A stretch of DNA of 64,000 nt from Polaribacter sp. ALD11 (GCF_002831685.1 NZ_CP025119.1:1337001-1401000); one strand, 5' to 3'. Shown: positions 27,736-37,589, counted from the stretch's first letter. Notes: generated from the letters alone by a model not told the origin. Numbers and translations are program-made.

Positions 27736-29463
27736 TTATTCAAGATCTACTGTTGCATGAGCTTCATTACTATTTTCTTTTGAAGGAATAAAAGTCTGCA
27801 ATATAATTGCAATTGCCATTACTAAAGCGCATCCTAATAAGTTCAACCATAAATACGGCAACCAATCTAAGACAAAAACCCAGATAATTAAAGCTTGTGT
27901 TATTAATGCAGCTATAAAAACGGCATTTCCTTTTACGAATTTAATAAAGAAAGCTAATAAGAAAATTCCCAACACATTTCCATAGAAAATAGAACCAATA
28001 ATATTTACCAACTGAATTAAATTATCGAATAAATTGGCAACACAAGCAACGGAAATAGCTATAATTCCCCAAGCCAACGTAAACCATTTAGACGCTTTTA
28101 CATAATGCTCATCTGTTTTCCCATCGCCAACATTCCGTTTATATAAATCGATAGCAGTTGTACTTGCCAATGCGTTTAATTCAGATGCTGTAGAAGACAT
28201 TGCTGCAGATAAAATTACGGCGAGTAAAAGTCCGATTAAGCCTCTCGGTAAATTGTTTAAAATAAAATGAATAAATACGTAATCTTTATCATTAGATTCA
28301 ATTTTATCTAACGTATTTTCTTCATCAATTTTATCAATAATTACTTTTGATTTTGCTTTAATCGCTAAATCTCTTTCATTTAAATCTTGAATTTCTTGTT
28401 TTTCTGAAACTTGAAAACCATCAGCAAAAATTGCTTTTTTAGTATTTTCAATAGCAATATGTTCTGCTTCTAGCTGTTTGTATTCTTGCGAGTAATTAGA
28501 GTTTAAAACAGCTTCATTTGCTCCGGGATTAAAATTTAATGGAGAAGGATTGAATTGATAAAATACAAAAACCATCACTCCAATTAACAAGATAAAAAAC
28601 TGCATTGGTACTTTTAACAATCCGTTAAAAATTAAACCTAACTGACTTTCTCTTACAGATTTTCCAGATAAATAACGCTGTACCTGACTTTGGTCTGTCC
28701 CGAAATAAGAAAGCATTAAAAAAGTTCCACCTAAAATCCCTGTCCAAACGGTATATCTGTTACTTAAATCGAAAGAGAAATCTAGCACTTCCATTTTATT
28801 ACTTGCACCAGCAATTTCCAACGCTTTTGTAAACGTAATATTTTCAGGAAGCTGACTCATAATCATAAAAAATGCAATTAACATTCCAATAAAAATGATA
28901 ATCATTTGTTGCTTCTGCGTAACATTTACCGCCTTTGTTCCTCCAGAAACTGTGTAAATAATTACTAAAAAACCTATAATAATATTCAGCGTTAATAAAT
29001 CCCATCCTAAAACTGCAGACAATATTATTGCAGGTGCAAAAATGGTAATTCCTGCTGCTAAACCTCTCTGAATTAAAAATAAAATAGCGGCTAAACTTCT
29101 TGTCTTTAAATCGAATCTTCCTTCTAAAAACTCGTACGCTGTATAAACTTTTAGTTTGTGATAAATAGGAATAAAAACGACACAAATTATTACCATGGCA
29201 ATTGGCAATCCGAAGTAAAATTGCACAAATCCCATTCCGCTATGAAATGCTTGCCCTGGTGTAGATAAAAACGTTATTGCACTCGCTTGCGTAGCCATAA
29301 CAGACAGACCAATCGTCCACCATTTCGAATCATTTCCACCTTTAATATAATCTGTTACATCCGCACTTTTCCTAGTAACATACGTTCCATAAGCAACAAT
29401 AAAAATTAATGTTACAGACAAAATAATCCAATCTACAGCGTGTAATTTACTTTCTATTTCCAT
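27736..29463 (-). CDS. Sodium:solute symporter (SSS family)
   Basis: A 575-residue membrane protein; ATG at 29463 is preferred over TTG at 29466. The SSS pattern is clear: DWIILSVTLIFIVAYGTYVTRKS at the first helix, ATQASAITFLSTPGQAFHSGMGF, FEGRFD-like FLEGRFDLKTRSLA, GGTKAVNVTQKQQ, FGTDQSQVQRYLSGKS and ILSAAMSSTASELNALAS (sodium site region). A soluble insert of about 70 acidic residues (about 310-380) interrupts the helices, as in other Bacteroidota sialic-acid/sugar-type SSS proteins. The substrate is not known. A 35-residue membrane protein gene ends 3 bp before the start. Confidence 0.9.
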   Translation of the reverse strand: MEIESKLHAVDWIILSVTLIFIVAYGTYVTRKSADVTDYIKGGNDSKWWTIGLSVMATQASAITFLSTPGQAFHSGMGFVQFYFGLPIAMVIICVVFIPIYHKLKVYTAYEFLEGRFDLKTRSLAAILFLIQRGLAAGITIFAPAIILSAVLGWDLLTLNIIIGFLVIIYTVSGGTKAVNVTQKQQMIIIFIGMLIAFFMIMSQLPENITFTKALEIAGASNKMEVLDFSFDLSNRYTVWTGILGGTFLMLSYFGTDQSQVQRYLSGKSVRESQLGLIFNGLLKVPMQFFILLIGVMVFVFYQFNPSPLNFNPGANEAVLNSNYSQEYKQLEAEHIAIENTKKAIFADGFQVSEKQEIQDLNERDLAIKAKSKVIIDKIDEENTLDKIESNDKDYVFIHFILNNLPRGLIGLLLAVILSAAMSSTASELNALASTTAIDLYKRNVGDGKTDEHYVKASKWFTLAWGIIAISVACVANLFDNLIQLVNIIGSIFYGNVLGIFLLAFFIKFVKGNAVFIAALITQALIIWVFVLDWLPYLWLNLLGCALVMAIAIILQTFIPSKENSNEAHATVDLE

Positions 29464-29466
29464 CAA

Positions 29467-29574
29467 TTAAACTGTAAAATAATTAGTAATAAAATAAAAC
29501 GCGATAATATAAATTACATTCGCTATTAAAACCAATGAGTACTCTTTTTTCCATTTATATTTTTGTTCTTTCAT
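29467..29574 (-). CDS. 35-aa single-helix protein ahead of SSS symporter
   Basis: A short frame with ATG at 29574 encodes 35 residues: a lysine-rich start (MKEQKYKWKKEYSLVL), then one hydrophobic helix (about 14-31, with IANVIYIIAFYFI) and the stop. AAGG stands right before the ATG and the stop is 3 bp from the symporter ATG, so the two are likely co-translated. Small membrane subunits next to SSS transporters are known in other bacteria (DUF4212-type and similar accessory proteins), but I cannot assign this one to a named family. Confidence 0.6.
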   Translation of the reverse strand: MKEQKYKWKKEYSLVLIANVIYIIAFYFITNYFTV

Positions 29575-29592
29575 CCTTATTTTATTTTTTTT

Positions 29593-29668
29593 TGAAGCTA
29601 TTTCCTGCTTTCCACTATATCTTTTTTATGAAAAATAAAAAAGGATGTCGTTACAATCAGGGCTAAAC
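29593..29668 (-). repeat. Dispersed flavobacterial stem-loop repeat, copy 3
   Basis: Read on the minus strand it starts TTTAGCCCTGATTG and ends GGAAAGCAGGAAATAGCTTC, like copy 1, but its central stem is ATCCTTTTTTAT paired with ATAAAAAAGAT instead of the GAGCTC-type stem. It lies directly upstream of the 35-residue gene. Confidence 0.65.
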
Positions 29669-29692
29669 TTATTTGCTAACATTTATCTTTTA

Positions 29693-32191
29693 CTATTTTG
29701 AAACTTCCTTACCAACAGACAACATGTTCGCAAACAATTTATACGCACCAGAAACTCCTGCTGGTAATTCTCTAAAGAAACTTAAACCAGTATAAATATA
29801 ATTTCCTTTACCATATTTTGCTATTAGTAAACTTCCGTTTTTTGCAGTTTCACCTTTGTCGTGCATCGATAAAATTGGTGTGTATTCTTTACTCCAAGAA
29901 TCTGGAAAATACAAACCACGCTCTTGTACCCACCCCTTAAAATCTTCATTTGTAATTTTGTTAGGAAAATTTAAAAGTGAATGCTCTTTTGCTAAAATTT
30001 TAACCTCTGCAAATTCATCTGTAACTCTATCTGTAGAAAGAGATAAGGAGAAAGGTGCTGCAACATCTACACCTCTATTGGTATTGTATTGCACAATCAT
30101 GTTTCCTCCTTTTGCTACATATTCTAGCAAGAATTTTTGTTTAAATTTTAATTCTTTTACAACATTATATGCTCTAATTCCTAGAACAATGGCATCGTAC
30201 TTTAATAAATTCTTCTCGTTAATTTCTAACGGATTAATGTTTTCTACAGTATACCCAATCTGACGTAAACTTTCTGGAACAGTATCTCCAGCTCCTTTAA
30301 TATAACCAATATAACTTCCTGCTTTTTTAATGTTTAAACGAACAATTTTTGCTTTAGAGTCAGACAAAACAGATTGTTTAGGAATGTGATTGTAATTAAT
30401 TTCTATCAACTCTTTTGTGTACATTTTCCCTTTAGAAGTTGCAATCACTTCTAAATTTCCTTCAGATTGATTTTTAGGCGGAGTTACTAAAAAAGTAACC
30501 GTTCGCTTGTCATTCTTTTGGTTGATATTAAAAGCAATTTCTTTTGGCGAAACCACCCAACTTACTGGTGCTTTTAAACTTACATTTCCTGTAATGTTAT
30601 TTGTACCTGCTCTAACTTCTACTAATACTTTTTTAGCAACATCATCAGAAAAAATAAGCACTTTATCTTTTAGTTTTGTAGTAATTTTTGGTAAAACTTC
30701 AAAAGGTTCATAAATTTCTCCTTTATCTCTTTCCGCATACTTTCTTAATACATTTTTTGTAATTGTAATAGCAACATTATTAATTGTTAAATTAAAATCT
30801 ATTGTTGCTGGTCTTGGTGTTTCTGGTTTCCCAATTAATTTTTGATTATCAACTTTATACATTCCTAAAGAAGATTCTTTTTTCAACCAATAAGGATCTG
30901 AAAAAGTATTCGTTTTTAAATTGATACTTTCTTTAAAAATTATTTTGTTGTTAAAGTCTAAATCGATGTTTTTTGTAACCTTTTTATTATCTATTGTAGA
31001 CGTTATAGAAACAAGTTCCATAGCAACACTACTTCTATTTAGTACTTCAAAATTTACTTCTATTGTAGAATTTGGTGTTCCAGTAGAACTATTTGCAAAA
31101 GCTTCTAAATACAAACCTGCACATGCTTCAATAATTTCTTTTAGCTGTTTTTCTTTAATTGCTCGCCAATGAGCATCTTCTAATTGCTGTACTAATTGAT
31201 AGGCTTTCATTAATTTCGGCAAATATTTAGACGGATTCACAAAATCGAAATTAACTTCAATTTCATAGAGAATCTCTCCTATTTCTCCACCGCTTTCAAG
31301 ACGGTTCCAGGTGGTATTTATTCCTGAGAAAATATCATTTTTATCTTTAGGTTTGTCTCCTTTTAAAAACTCTACATATTCATTTTGTGCTCCTCTTGTG
31401 GTAACTCGCCCAAAACCTTGGCACAAATGCTGACTACTTGCCATCGACGCTAATTCATTGTTAGACAAACCTTTTAAGGGGTAATAAACACCAACATCAA
31501 AAGAAGTTAATTTTCCTTTTGTAGCTTTCTCAAAATCAGCCTCATCATTATAAAACCAAGAAGATGTATTAAAAAACAACCGTTTTGGTTGCCAAGTTTC
31601 TGTGTATTTTAACTGTTCTGGGTATTTCTTTTTATCACCAACCAAATCAAAAGCAGCCACACTTAACATTGCCGAAGCTGTATGATGCCCGTGTGTTGTA
31701 CCTGGAGTTCTATGGTTAAATCTGTTAATAATTACATCTGGCTTAAAGGTTCTAATTGCCCATACAACATCACTTAAAACTTCTTTTTTATTCCAAATTT
31801 CTAAAGTTTCATCGGGGTGTTTAGAATATCCAAAATCATTCGCTCTTGTAAAAAACTGTTCTCCACCATCAACTCTTCTTGCTGCTAACAATTCTTGTGT
31901 TCTAATAACGCCTAGTAATTCTCTGATTTCTGACCCAATTAAATTCTGTCCTCCATCTCCACGAGTTAGAGATAAATAACCTGTTCTAGCTTTTACGTTA
32001 TTTGCTAAATAGGCAATTAAGCGTGTATTTTCATCATCTGGATGCGCAGCAATGTATAAAGCAGTTCCTAAGAAATTCAGTTTTTGAATTTTTTCATAAA
32101 TCTGATTTGAAGTTAATTTTTGTGGTTTTTGAGCGAATATTGAAATAGAAATCAGTAAAAACGCTACTATAGAAAGTGAAAATTTCTTCAT
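29693..32191 (-). CDS. Secreted PIG-L family deacetylase, large form
   Basis: An 832-residue protein starting at ATG 32191; the frame extends 14 codons further but the MKKFSLSIVAFLLISISIFAQ signal peptide fits this start. The PIG-L/LmbE domain follows (about 30-270) with the zinc motif AAHPDDE and the GHHTAS histidines. The remaining ~560 residues carry beta-sandwich-like segments and a C-terminal glutamine-amidotransferase-like fold (YDAIVLGIRAYN, GGNMIVQYNTN). Such proteins de-N-acetylate amino sugars in the periplasm. Substrate unknown. Confidence 0.88.
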   Translation of the reverse strand: MKKFSLSIVAFLLISISIFAQKPQKLTSNQIYEKIQKLNFLGTALYIAAHPDDENTRLIAYLANNVKARTGYLSLTRGDGGQNLIGSEIRELLGVIRTQELLAARRVDGGEQFFTRANDFGYSKHPDETLEIWNKKEVLSDVVWAIRTFKPDVIINRFNHRTPGTTHGHHTASAMLSVAAFDLVGDKKKYPEQLKYTETWQPKRLFFNTSSWFYNDEADFEKATKGKLTSFDVGVYYPLKGLSNNELASMASSQHLCQGFGRVTTRGAQNEYVEFLKGDKPKDKNDIFSGINTTWNRLESGGEIGEILYEIEVNFDFVNPSKYLPKLMKAYQLVQQLEDAHWRAIKEKQLKEIIEACAGLYLEAFANSSTGTPNSTIEVNFEVLNRSSVAMELVSITSTIDNKKVTKNIDLDFNNKIIFKESINLKTNTFSDPYWLKKESSLGMYKVDNQKLIGKPETPRPATIDFNLTINNVAITITKNVLRKYAERDKGEIYEPFEVLPKITTKLKDKVLIFSDDVAKKVLVEVRAGTNNITGNVSLKAPVSWVVSPKEIAFNINQKNDKRTVTFLVTPPKNQSEGNLEVIATSKGKMYTKELIEINYNHIPKQSVLSDSKAKIVRLNIKKAGSYIGYIKGAGDTVPESLRQIGYTVENINPLEINEKNLLKYDAIVLGIRAYNVVKELKFKQKFLLEYVAKGGNMIVQYNTNRGVDVAAPFSLSLSTDRVTDEFAEVKILAKEHSLLNFPNKITNEDFKGWVQERGLYFPDSWSKEYTPILSMHDKGETAKNGSLLIAKYGKGNYIYTGLSFFRELPAGVSGAYKLFANMLSVGKEVSK

Positions 32192-32334
32192 AAATAAAAA
32201 TTGGTCAGTAAAACAAATGTAGTTTTTTATCAATGAAGATGAATTTTGTTAACAAAATTATAACGTTTCAAAATTCATTAACAAAATACTCATAACCTGT
32301 TAATAAATTAATTTTCAGAATCACTTAATAAGAT

Positions 32335-32342
32335 TATATTTG
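32335..32342 (+). promoter_or_regulatory. -7 box of dnaN
   Basis: TATATTTG matches TAnnTTTG and lies 27 nt before the dnaN ATG at 32369, in the divergent gap with the deacetylase gene. Confidence 0.6.
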
Positions 32343-32368
32343 TATATACTAATTAAGATAAAAAATCA

Positions 32369-33487
32369 ATGAAATTTATTGTATCGAGTTCGCAATTATT
32401 AAAACAATTACAAGTTTTAGGCGGCGTTATAAATAGCAACAATACCTTACCAATTTTAGATAACTTTTTGTTTGAATTATCTGAAAATCAATTAAAAGTT
32501 TCTGCATCGGATTTAGAAACAACTATGAGTTCTGTAATAGATGTAGAAAGTGATAGTTCTGGTTCTATTGCTGTCTCTGCACGTTTATTGCTAGATACTT
32601 TAAAAACGTTTCCAGACCAACCTTTAACGTTTAAAACAGAAGGAGACAATACCATAGAAATTAGTTCTGATCAAGGGAAATATGACATGGCTTATTTTGG
32701 TGGAGATGAGTTCCCGAAAGCAGTTTCTTTACCATCACCAAGTAAAACAATTATACCTGCAAATATTCTAGGAACTGCGATTTCTAAAACAATATTTGCT
32801 GCCGGAAATGACGATTTACGTCCGGTAATGAGTGGTGTTTTTTTTCAGTTTAGTTCACAAAGTTTAACTTTTGTTGCTACTGACGCTCATAAATTAGTAA
32901 AATACTCTAGAACAGATGTTACCGCAGATCAAACAGCAGAATTCATTATGCCAAAGAAACCTTTAAATTTATTAAAGGGAATTTTAGGTGGTGCTGACAG
33001 CGATGTAACTATTGAATATAATGACGCAAATGCAAAATTTACGTTTGATAATGTAGTTTTAGTTTGTCGTTTAATTGATGGTAAATATCCGAATTACGAA
33101 GCGGTAATTCCAAAAGAGAATCCTAATAAATTAACTGTTGATAGAGCTTCTTTCTTAAACTCTGTTAGACGTGTTTCTATCTTCTCTAGTAAAACTACAC
33201 ACCAAATTCGTTTAAAAATGGCGGGTACAGAATTAAATATTTCTGCGGAAGATTTAGATTTTGCCAATAAAGCTGATGAACGTTTGAGCTGTGATTACCA
33301 AGGTGATGATATGCAAATAGGTTTTAACTCTCGTTTTTTAAGCGAAATGTTAAATAATTTAAGTTCTAACGAAGTTTTAATAGAAATGTCTTTACCAAAC
33401 AGAGCAGGAATTTTAACTCCTATAGATGGCACAGATGAAGGCGAACAAGTTACCATGTTGGTAATGCCTGTAATGTTGAATAATTAA
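32369..33487 (+). CDS. dnaN: DNA polymerase III beta subunit (sliding clamp)
   Basis: A 372-residue clamp with three repeats of the clamp fold. The start MKFIVSSSQLLKQLQVLGGVI, the inter-domain LRPVMSGVFFQF and the C-terminal IDGTDEGEQVTMLVMPVML are diagnostic. It encircles DNA as a dimer and tethers polymerase III. No dnaA or recF lies beside it, as is common in flavobacteria. It ends with its own terminator. Confidence 0.97.
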   Translation: MKFIVSSSQLLKQLQVLGGVINSNNTLPILDNFLFELSENQLKVSASDLETTMSSVIDVESDSSGSIAVSARLLLDTLKTFPDQPLTFKTEGDNTIEISSDQGKYDMAYFGGDEFPKAVSLPSPSKTIIPANILGTAISKTIFAAGNDDLRPVMSGVFFQFSSQSLTFVATDAHKLVKYSRTDVTADQTAEFIMPKKPLNLLKGILGGADSDVTIEYNDANAKFTFDNVVLVCRLIDGKYPNYEAVIPKENPNKLTVDRASFLNSVRRVSIFSSKTTHQIRLKMAGTELNISAEDLDFANKADERLSCDYQGDDMQIGFNSRFLSEMLNNLSSNEVLIEMSLPNRAGILTPIDGTDEGEQVTMLVMPVMLNN

Positions 33488-33560
33488 CAAACGCAGTGTA
33501 TACTTCATTAAAATAATTTTTAATTCCTTATAAGGAAAGAACATATACATAGATATTAAG

Positions 33561-33588
33561 AAAACCACAGCTTACAAGTTGTGGTTTT
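33561..33588 (+). terminator. Terminator of dnaN
   Basis: AAAACCACA pairs with TGTGGTTTT, with an inner CTT/AAG pairing, followed by a T-run. Confidence 0.85.
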
Positions 33589-33605
33589 TTGTTTACATTT
33601 AACAA

Positions 33606-34202
33606 ATGAATTTCTTAGCACATTTATACTTATCAAACAATAACACCAATATTATGATTGGTAATTTTATTGCAGATCATATTAGAGGAAATAATTACGA
33701 AGGTTTTTCTAAAGAGATTCAGCAAGGTATTTTCTTGCACAGAGAAATTGATACCTTTACAGACGCACATGAAATTGTTCGAAAAAGTAAAAGACGCTTG
33801 CACAAACGTTACAGGCATTATGACGGCGTAATTATCGATATTTTTTATGATTATTTTTTAGCAAAGAATTGGGCTGATTATTCGGAAATTCCTTTAAATA
33901 TTTATACAGATACAATCAATAAAATGTTTTCTGAAATTTCAAATGAATTACCCGTGAAATCTCAAAACTTCATCAAATATATGATTGAATATAACATTCT
34001 TTTCAATTATCAATTTGAAGATGGAATAGAAAAAGTATTGATAGGAATGAATCAAAGAACAAAAGGAAAGTCTCAAATGAATTTAGCTATTGAAGATTTA
34101 CGGAATTTAAAAGTCGAACTTCAAGAAGATTTTACCTTATTTTTTAAAGACTTAATAGCACACACAAATCAGAAATTAAAAGAAATTAAAAATACAATAT
34201 GA
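33606..34202 (+). CDS. acpH: Acyl carrier protein phosphodiesterase
   Basis: A 198-residue AcpH/DUF479 family protein. The start MNFLAHLYLSNNNTNIMIGNFIADHIRGN and the LHREIDTFTDAHEIVRKSKRR segment hold the HD-like metal residues. It removes the phosphopantetheine arm from ACP. The stop overlaps the ATG of the gamma-glutamyltransferase gene by 4 bp (ATGA), so the two are translated together although functionally unrelated. Confidence 0.9.
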   Translation: MNFLAHLYLSNNNTNIMIGNFIADHIRGNNYEGFSKEIQQGIFLHREIDTFTDAHEIVRKSKRRLHKRYRHYDGVIIDIFYDYFLAKNWADYSEIPLNIYTDTINKMFSEISNELPVKSQNFIKYMIEYNILFNYQFEDGIEKVLIGMNQRTKGKSQMNLAIEDLRNLKVELQEDFTLFFKDLIAHTNQKLKEIKNTI

Positions 34203-35890
34203 AAAAAACAATCTTATTACTTGCACTTTCTTTGGTGTTCATAAACTGTAAAACATCAGAAAAAAAAGAAAAAACTACAGGTTTAATTACTGAAAAGGCA
34301 ATGGTGGTTTCTGCCAGAGAAGAAGCTTCTAAAATTGGTTCAGATATTTTAGAAAAAGGTGGTAATGCTTATGATGCAATGGCAGCAACACAACTTGCTC
34401 TAGCTGTTGTATACCCAGTTGCTGGTAATATTGGCGGTGGTGGTTTTATGGTTTACCGAGATAAAGATGGAAAAACCGGCGCCTTAGATTTTAGAGAAAA
34501 AGCGCCCTTAACCGCAACTAGAGACATGTATCTAGATAAAGATGGAAATGTAATTCCGGGTAAAAGTAGTTTTGGAGTTCACTCTGTTGGTGTTCCTGGT
34601 ACAATTGCTGGTATTTTTGAAGTTTATAACAAACTAGGAAGCCTTCCTTTTAAGGATTTAATTCAGCCTTCAATAGATATGGCTAGAAATGGTTTTAGCG
34701 TTACAAAAAAACAAGCTAGCTCTTTAAATGACACACGTGAACGTTTCGAGAAAGCAAATAATTATAAAATTTTGTTTGATAAAGAGTGGAAAGAAGGAGA
34801 TTTACTACAACAAGAAGAACTAGCACAAACTCTAGAGCGAATTAGAGATAATGGTCAAGATGGATTCTACAAAGGAAAAACGGCAAATTTATTTGTTGAT
34901 TATGTAACTGAATTAGGCGGAATTATCTCTTTAGATGATTTAGCAAAATACAAAGCTGTTTGGCGTAAACCAATCAATTTTAAATACAAAGACTATACAA
35001 TTACAACAATGACGTTGCCTTCTAGTGGCGGAATTTGTTTAGCTCAGATTTTAAAATCTATTGAACCTTATGATTTATCTAAAATTACGCACAACTCTAC
35101 AGAATACGTACAATTATTAACAGAAGCAGAACGTAGGTCTTATGCAGATAGAGCACATTTTTTAGGTGATATTGACTTTGTAAATGTACCTACAGACAGT
35201 TTAATTGCAGACAATTACATAAAAGAAAGAATGAGTTCTTTTTCTTGGGATAAAGCAACAAAATCGTCAGATGTTTCTCATGGAGACATATTGGGTCCTG
35301 AAAGCGATCAAACAACCCACTACTCTATTGTAGATCAATTTGGAAATGCCGTTTCTGTAACAACAACTTTAAATACAGGTTATGGCTCTAAAGTATTGGT
35401 AAAAGGAGCTGGTTTTTTCTTAAACAATGAAATGGATGATTTTAGCGCAAAACCTGGCGTACCAAATGTGTATGGTTTATTAGGTTCTGAAGCGAATGCA
35501 ATTGCACCAGAAAAAAGAATGTTAAGCTCTATGACACCAACTATTGTTGAGCATAATGGAAAATTAAAGATGGTTTTAGGAACTCCTGGAGGTTCTACTA
35601 TTATTACATCTGTTTTACAAAATATTTTAAATGTTGCTGAATATGACATGGGAATGCAAGAATCTGTAAATCAACCAAGATTCCATCATCAATGGATGCC
35701 AGATGTTGTTAGAATGGAACCGAATAGTTTTACTACTGAAACAAAAACGAAATTGGAATCTTTAGGTTATGAAATTTTAGAAAGAAATTCTTTAATTATT
35801 GGTAGAGTTGATGCAATTCTAGTTTTACCTAACGGAAAATTAGAAGGTGGTGCAGATAAGCGAGGTGATGATGCTGCAGTAGGGTTTTAG
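34199..35890 (+). CDS. ggt: Gamma-glutamyltransferase, predicted lipoprotein
   Basis: A 563-residue Ntn hydrolase that cleaves glutathione and transfers the gamma-glutamyl group. The N-terminus ends in a lipobox-like VFINC (C17), so it is probably anchored to a periplasmic membrane face. The large-subunit part begins with EKAMVVSAREEASKIG; autocleavage occurs before the nucleophile threonine in QTTHYSIVDQFGNAVSVTTTLN. The later PSSGG-like segment LPSSGGICLAQ and GTPGGSTIITSVLQ complete the site. Confidence 0.93.
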   Translation: MKKTILLLALSLVFINCKTSEKKEKTTGLITEKAMVVSAREEASKIGSDILEKGGNAYDAMAATQLALAVVYPVAGNIGGGGFMVYRDKDGKTGALDFREKAPLTATRDMYLDKDGNVIPGKSSFGVHSVGVPGTIAGIFEVYNKLGSLPFKDLIQPSIDMARNGFSVTKKQASSLNDTRERFEKANNYKILFDKEWKEGDLLQQEELAQTLERIRDNGQDGFYKGKTANLFVDYVTELGGIISLDDLAKYKAVWRKPINFKYKDYTITTMTLPSSGGICLAQILKSIEPYDLSKITHNSTEYVQLLTEAERRSYADRAHFLGDIDFVNVPTDSLIADNYIKERMSSFSWDKATKSSDVSHGDILGPESDQTTHYSIVDQFGNAVSVTTTLNTGYGSKVLVKGAGFFLNNEMDDFSAKPGVPNVYGLLGSEANAIAPEKRMLSSMTPTIVEHNGKLKMVLGTPGGSTIITSVLQNILNVAEYDMGMQESVNQPRFHHQWMPDVVRMEPNSFTTETKTKLESLGYEILERNSLIIGRVDAILVLPNGKLEGGADKRGDDAAVGF

Positions 35891-36060
35891 AATACGATCA
35901 ATTCTAGTCCATTTCAGAAATAAATAAATAAATAAATAAATGGAATTTGTATATGGAGTAAAATTTACTAAACCATAAACGTTCTTAATACAGTTTTCTC
36001 CTAAAATCGAAAATCACTTGAACTGACAAACTTCAAGTATAAACTTTTGAAACTTAAATA

Positions 36061-36480
36061 ATGATACAACCTTTTCACCTAGCAATTCCCGTTCAAGATT
36101 TAGAAAAATGTCGCACTTTTTACAGAGATATTTTAAACTGCGAAGAAGGAAGAAGTACAGATCAATGGGTAGACTTTAATTTCTTCGGACATCAATTAGT
36201 TATCCATCAGAAAGAAGGTTATAAACCAACAGCATCTGTAACAAATCCTGTTGATGGTCATGAGGTTCCTGTGCCACATTTTGGAGTTGTTCTAACTTGG
36301 GAAGATTGGAACTCTTTAGCAAATCGCCTAAAAGTTGCAAATACAAAATTTGAAATAGCACCTTGTATTCGTTTTAAAGGAAAAGTTGGCGAACAGGCAA
36401 CCATGTTTTTTAAGGATCCAGAAAATAATGCTTTAGAGTTTAAAGCTTTTAAAGATATGAGTCAATTATTTGCTAAATAA
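36061..36480 (+). CDS. VOC family protein (glyoxalase-like)
   Basis: A 139-residue vicinal-oxygen-chelate fold protein with two beta-alpha-beta-beta-beta units: [22 protein letters not shown] at the start and [20 protein letters not shown] in the second unit. Candidate metal ligands are the first-strand histidine, the mid-strand histidine in VPHFGV and the glutamate in NNALEFKAF. Substrate not predictable. It precedes, but is not coupled to, a pseudouridine synthase. Confidence 0.88.
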   Translation: MIQPFHLAIPVQDLEKCRTFYRDILNCEEGRSTDQWVDFNFFGHQLVIHQKEGYKPTASVTNPVDGHEVPVPHFGVVLTWEDWNSLANRLKVANTKFEIAPCIRFKGKVGEQATMFFKDPENNALEFKAFKDMSQLFAK

Positions 36481-36579
36481 AATAAATTCTCAAATGCCTC
36501 CTCGAGCGCAGTCGAGAAGTTCATGTACATATAACAATATAAATAAGCTTCGACAGCTCTCAACCTTACGTCTAAAATA
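36481..36579. repeat. Short dispersed palindromic repeats
   Basis: The gap holds CCTCGAGCGCAGTCGAGAAG (CTCGA..TCGAG palindrome) and GCTTCGACAGCTCTCAACC, both of the CTTCGACTGCGCTC type that recurs in flavobacterial genomes. A third similar piece (TTTCGACTTCGCTCAAG) is at about 23466-23482. Confidence 0.5.
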
Positions 36580-37449
36580 ATGCAGTTATCAGAAATTCAT
36601 ATTGCTGAAAAATTAGAAAACTCTATTCGTTTTCAAGAATATGCAGTAGGTATTTTTAAAACGATTCCCACAAAATCTGGTGTAAAAAAAGCCATCAAAA
36701 AAGAGCTTATTTTTATTAACGGAAATTTAGCTACAACATCTAAATATATTTCTGGTGGTGAAAAAATTGAACTATTTGAATCTGAGAACTCATCAACTTT
36801 TGAAAGATTAGAACTCAATTTAGAAGTGTTGTTTGAAGATGATTATTTAGCAATTATTTACAAACCTGCAGGAATTTTAGTTAGCGGAAACAAATTTGTA
36901 ACTATTGCAAACGGACTGTCTCAGAATCTTAAAAAAAGCAATCGATCTGATGCTGTAAAACCACAACCAATTCACCGTTTAGACTATCCTACAAGAGGCC
37001 TTTTATTAGTAGGGAAGACAAGCTCCTCAATTACTAAATTAGGTGAATTGTTTAAAAATAAAGGAATTCAAAAAACATATTTTGCAATTACGATTGGTAA
37101 AATGGAAGAAAAAGGAAAAATTGATTTTCCTATTGATGAAAAAAAGTCATTTACAGAGTTTGAAGTTTTACAAACAGTTATTTCAGAACGTTTTAAAATT
37201 TTAAACTTGGTTAAGCTACAACCAAAAACAGGTAGAAAACATCAATTAAGAAAGCATTTATCTACCATTGGAAATCCTATTTTAGGAGATAAAGAATATT
37301 TTAAAGAAGGTTTACTTTTAAATGGAAAAGGCTTGTATTTACATGCTTCGAGTTTAGAATTTATGCATCCGTTTACAAATAAAAAAGTGATATTTACGAA
37401 AGAACTTCCTAAGAAATTTACAAAAATATTTCAAGGTTTCTTTCTTTAA
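36580..37449 (+). CDS. RluA-family pseudouridine synthase
   Basis: A 289-residue enzyme with an N-terminal S4-like RNA-binding part (SGVKKAIKKELIFINGNLA) and the catalytic RluA domain: IIYKPAGILVSGNK, the active-site HRLDYPTRGLLLVGKT (aspartate in HRLD) and KTGRKHQLRKHLS. It isomerises a uridine in rRNA or tRNA. Which RNA is unknown. The start ATG gives the expected length. Confidence 0.92.
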   Translation: MQLSEIHIAEKLENSIRFQEYAVGIFKTIPTKSGVKKAIKKELIFINGNLATTSKYISGGEKIELFESENSSTFERLELNLEVLFEDDYLAIIYKPAGILVSGNKFVTIANGLSQNLKKSNRSDAVKPQPIHRLDYPTRGLLLVGKTSSSITKLGELFKNKGIQKTYFAITIGKMEEKGKIDFPIDEKKSFTEFEVLQTVISERFKILNLVKLQPKTGRKHQLRKHLSTIGNPILGDKEYFKEGLLLNGKGLYLHASSLEFMHPFTNKKVIFTKELPKKFTKIFQGFFL

Positions 37450-37589
37450 AATGCATCAAATTAAAGCAAATATTTGCCTTCAAAATCTAAAAAAACAAGT
37501 ATAATTTAGCCTTTTTAGATTATTAATACCATTCCAAATAAGTTCCGTTAAAAAGTAATAAATTTGTGACTCAATTCCAAAGCCTAAAA

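Noticed and set aside
35920..35942. AATA/AAAT tetranucleotide repeat (about five units)
   Set aside because: A short simple repeat in an AT-rich gap; no sign of phase variation because no coding start or promoter spacing depends on it.
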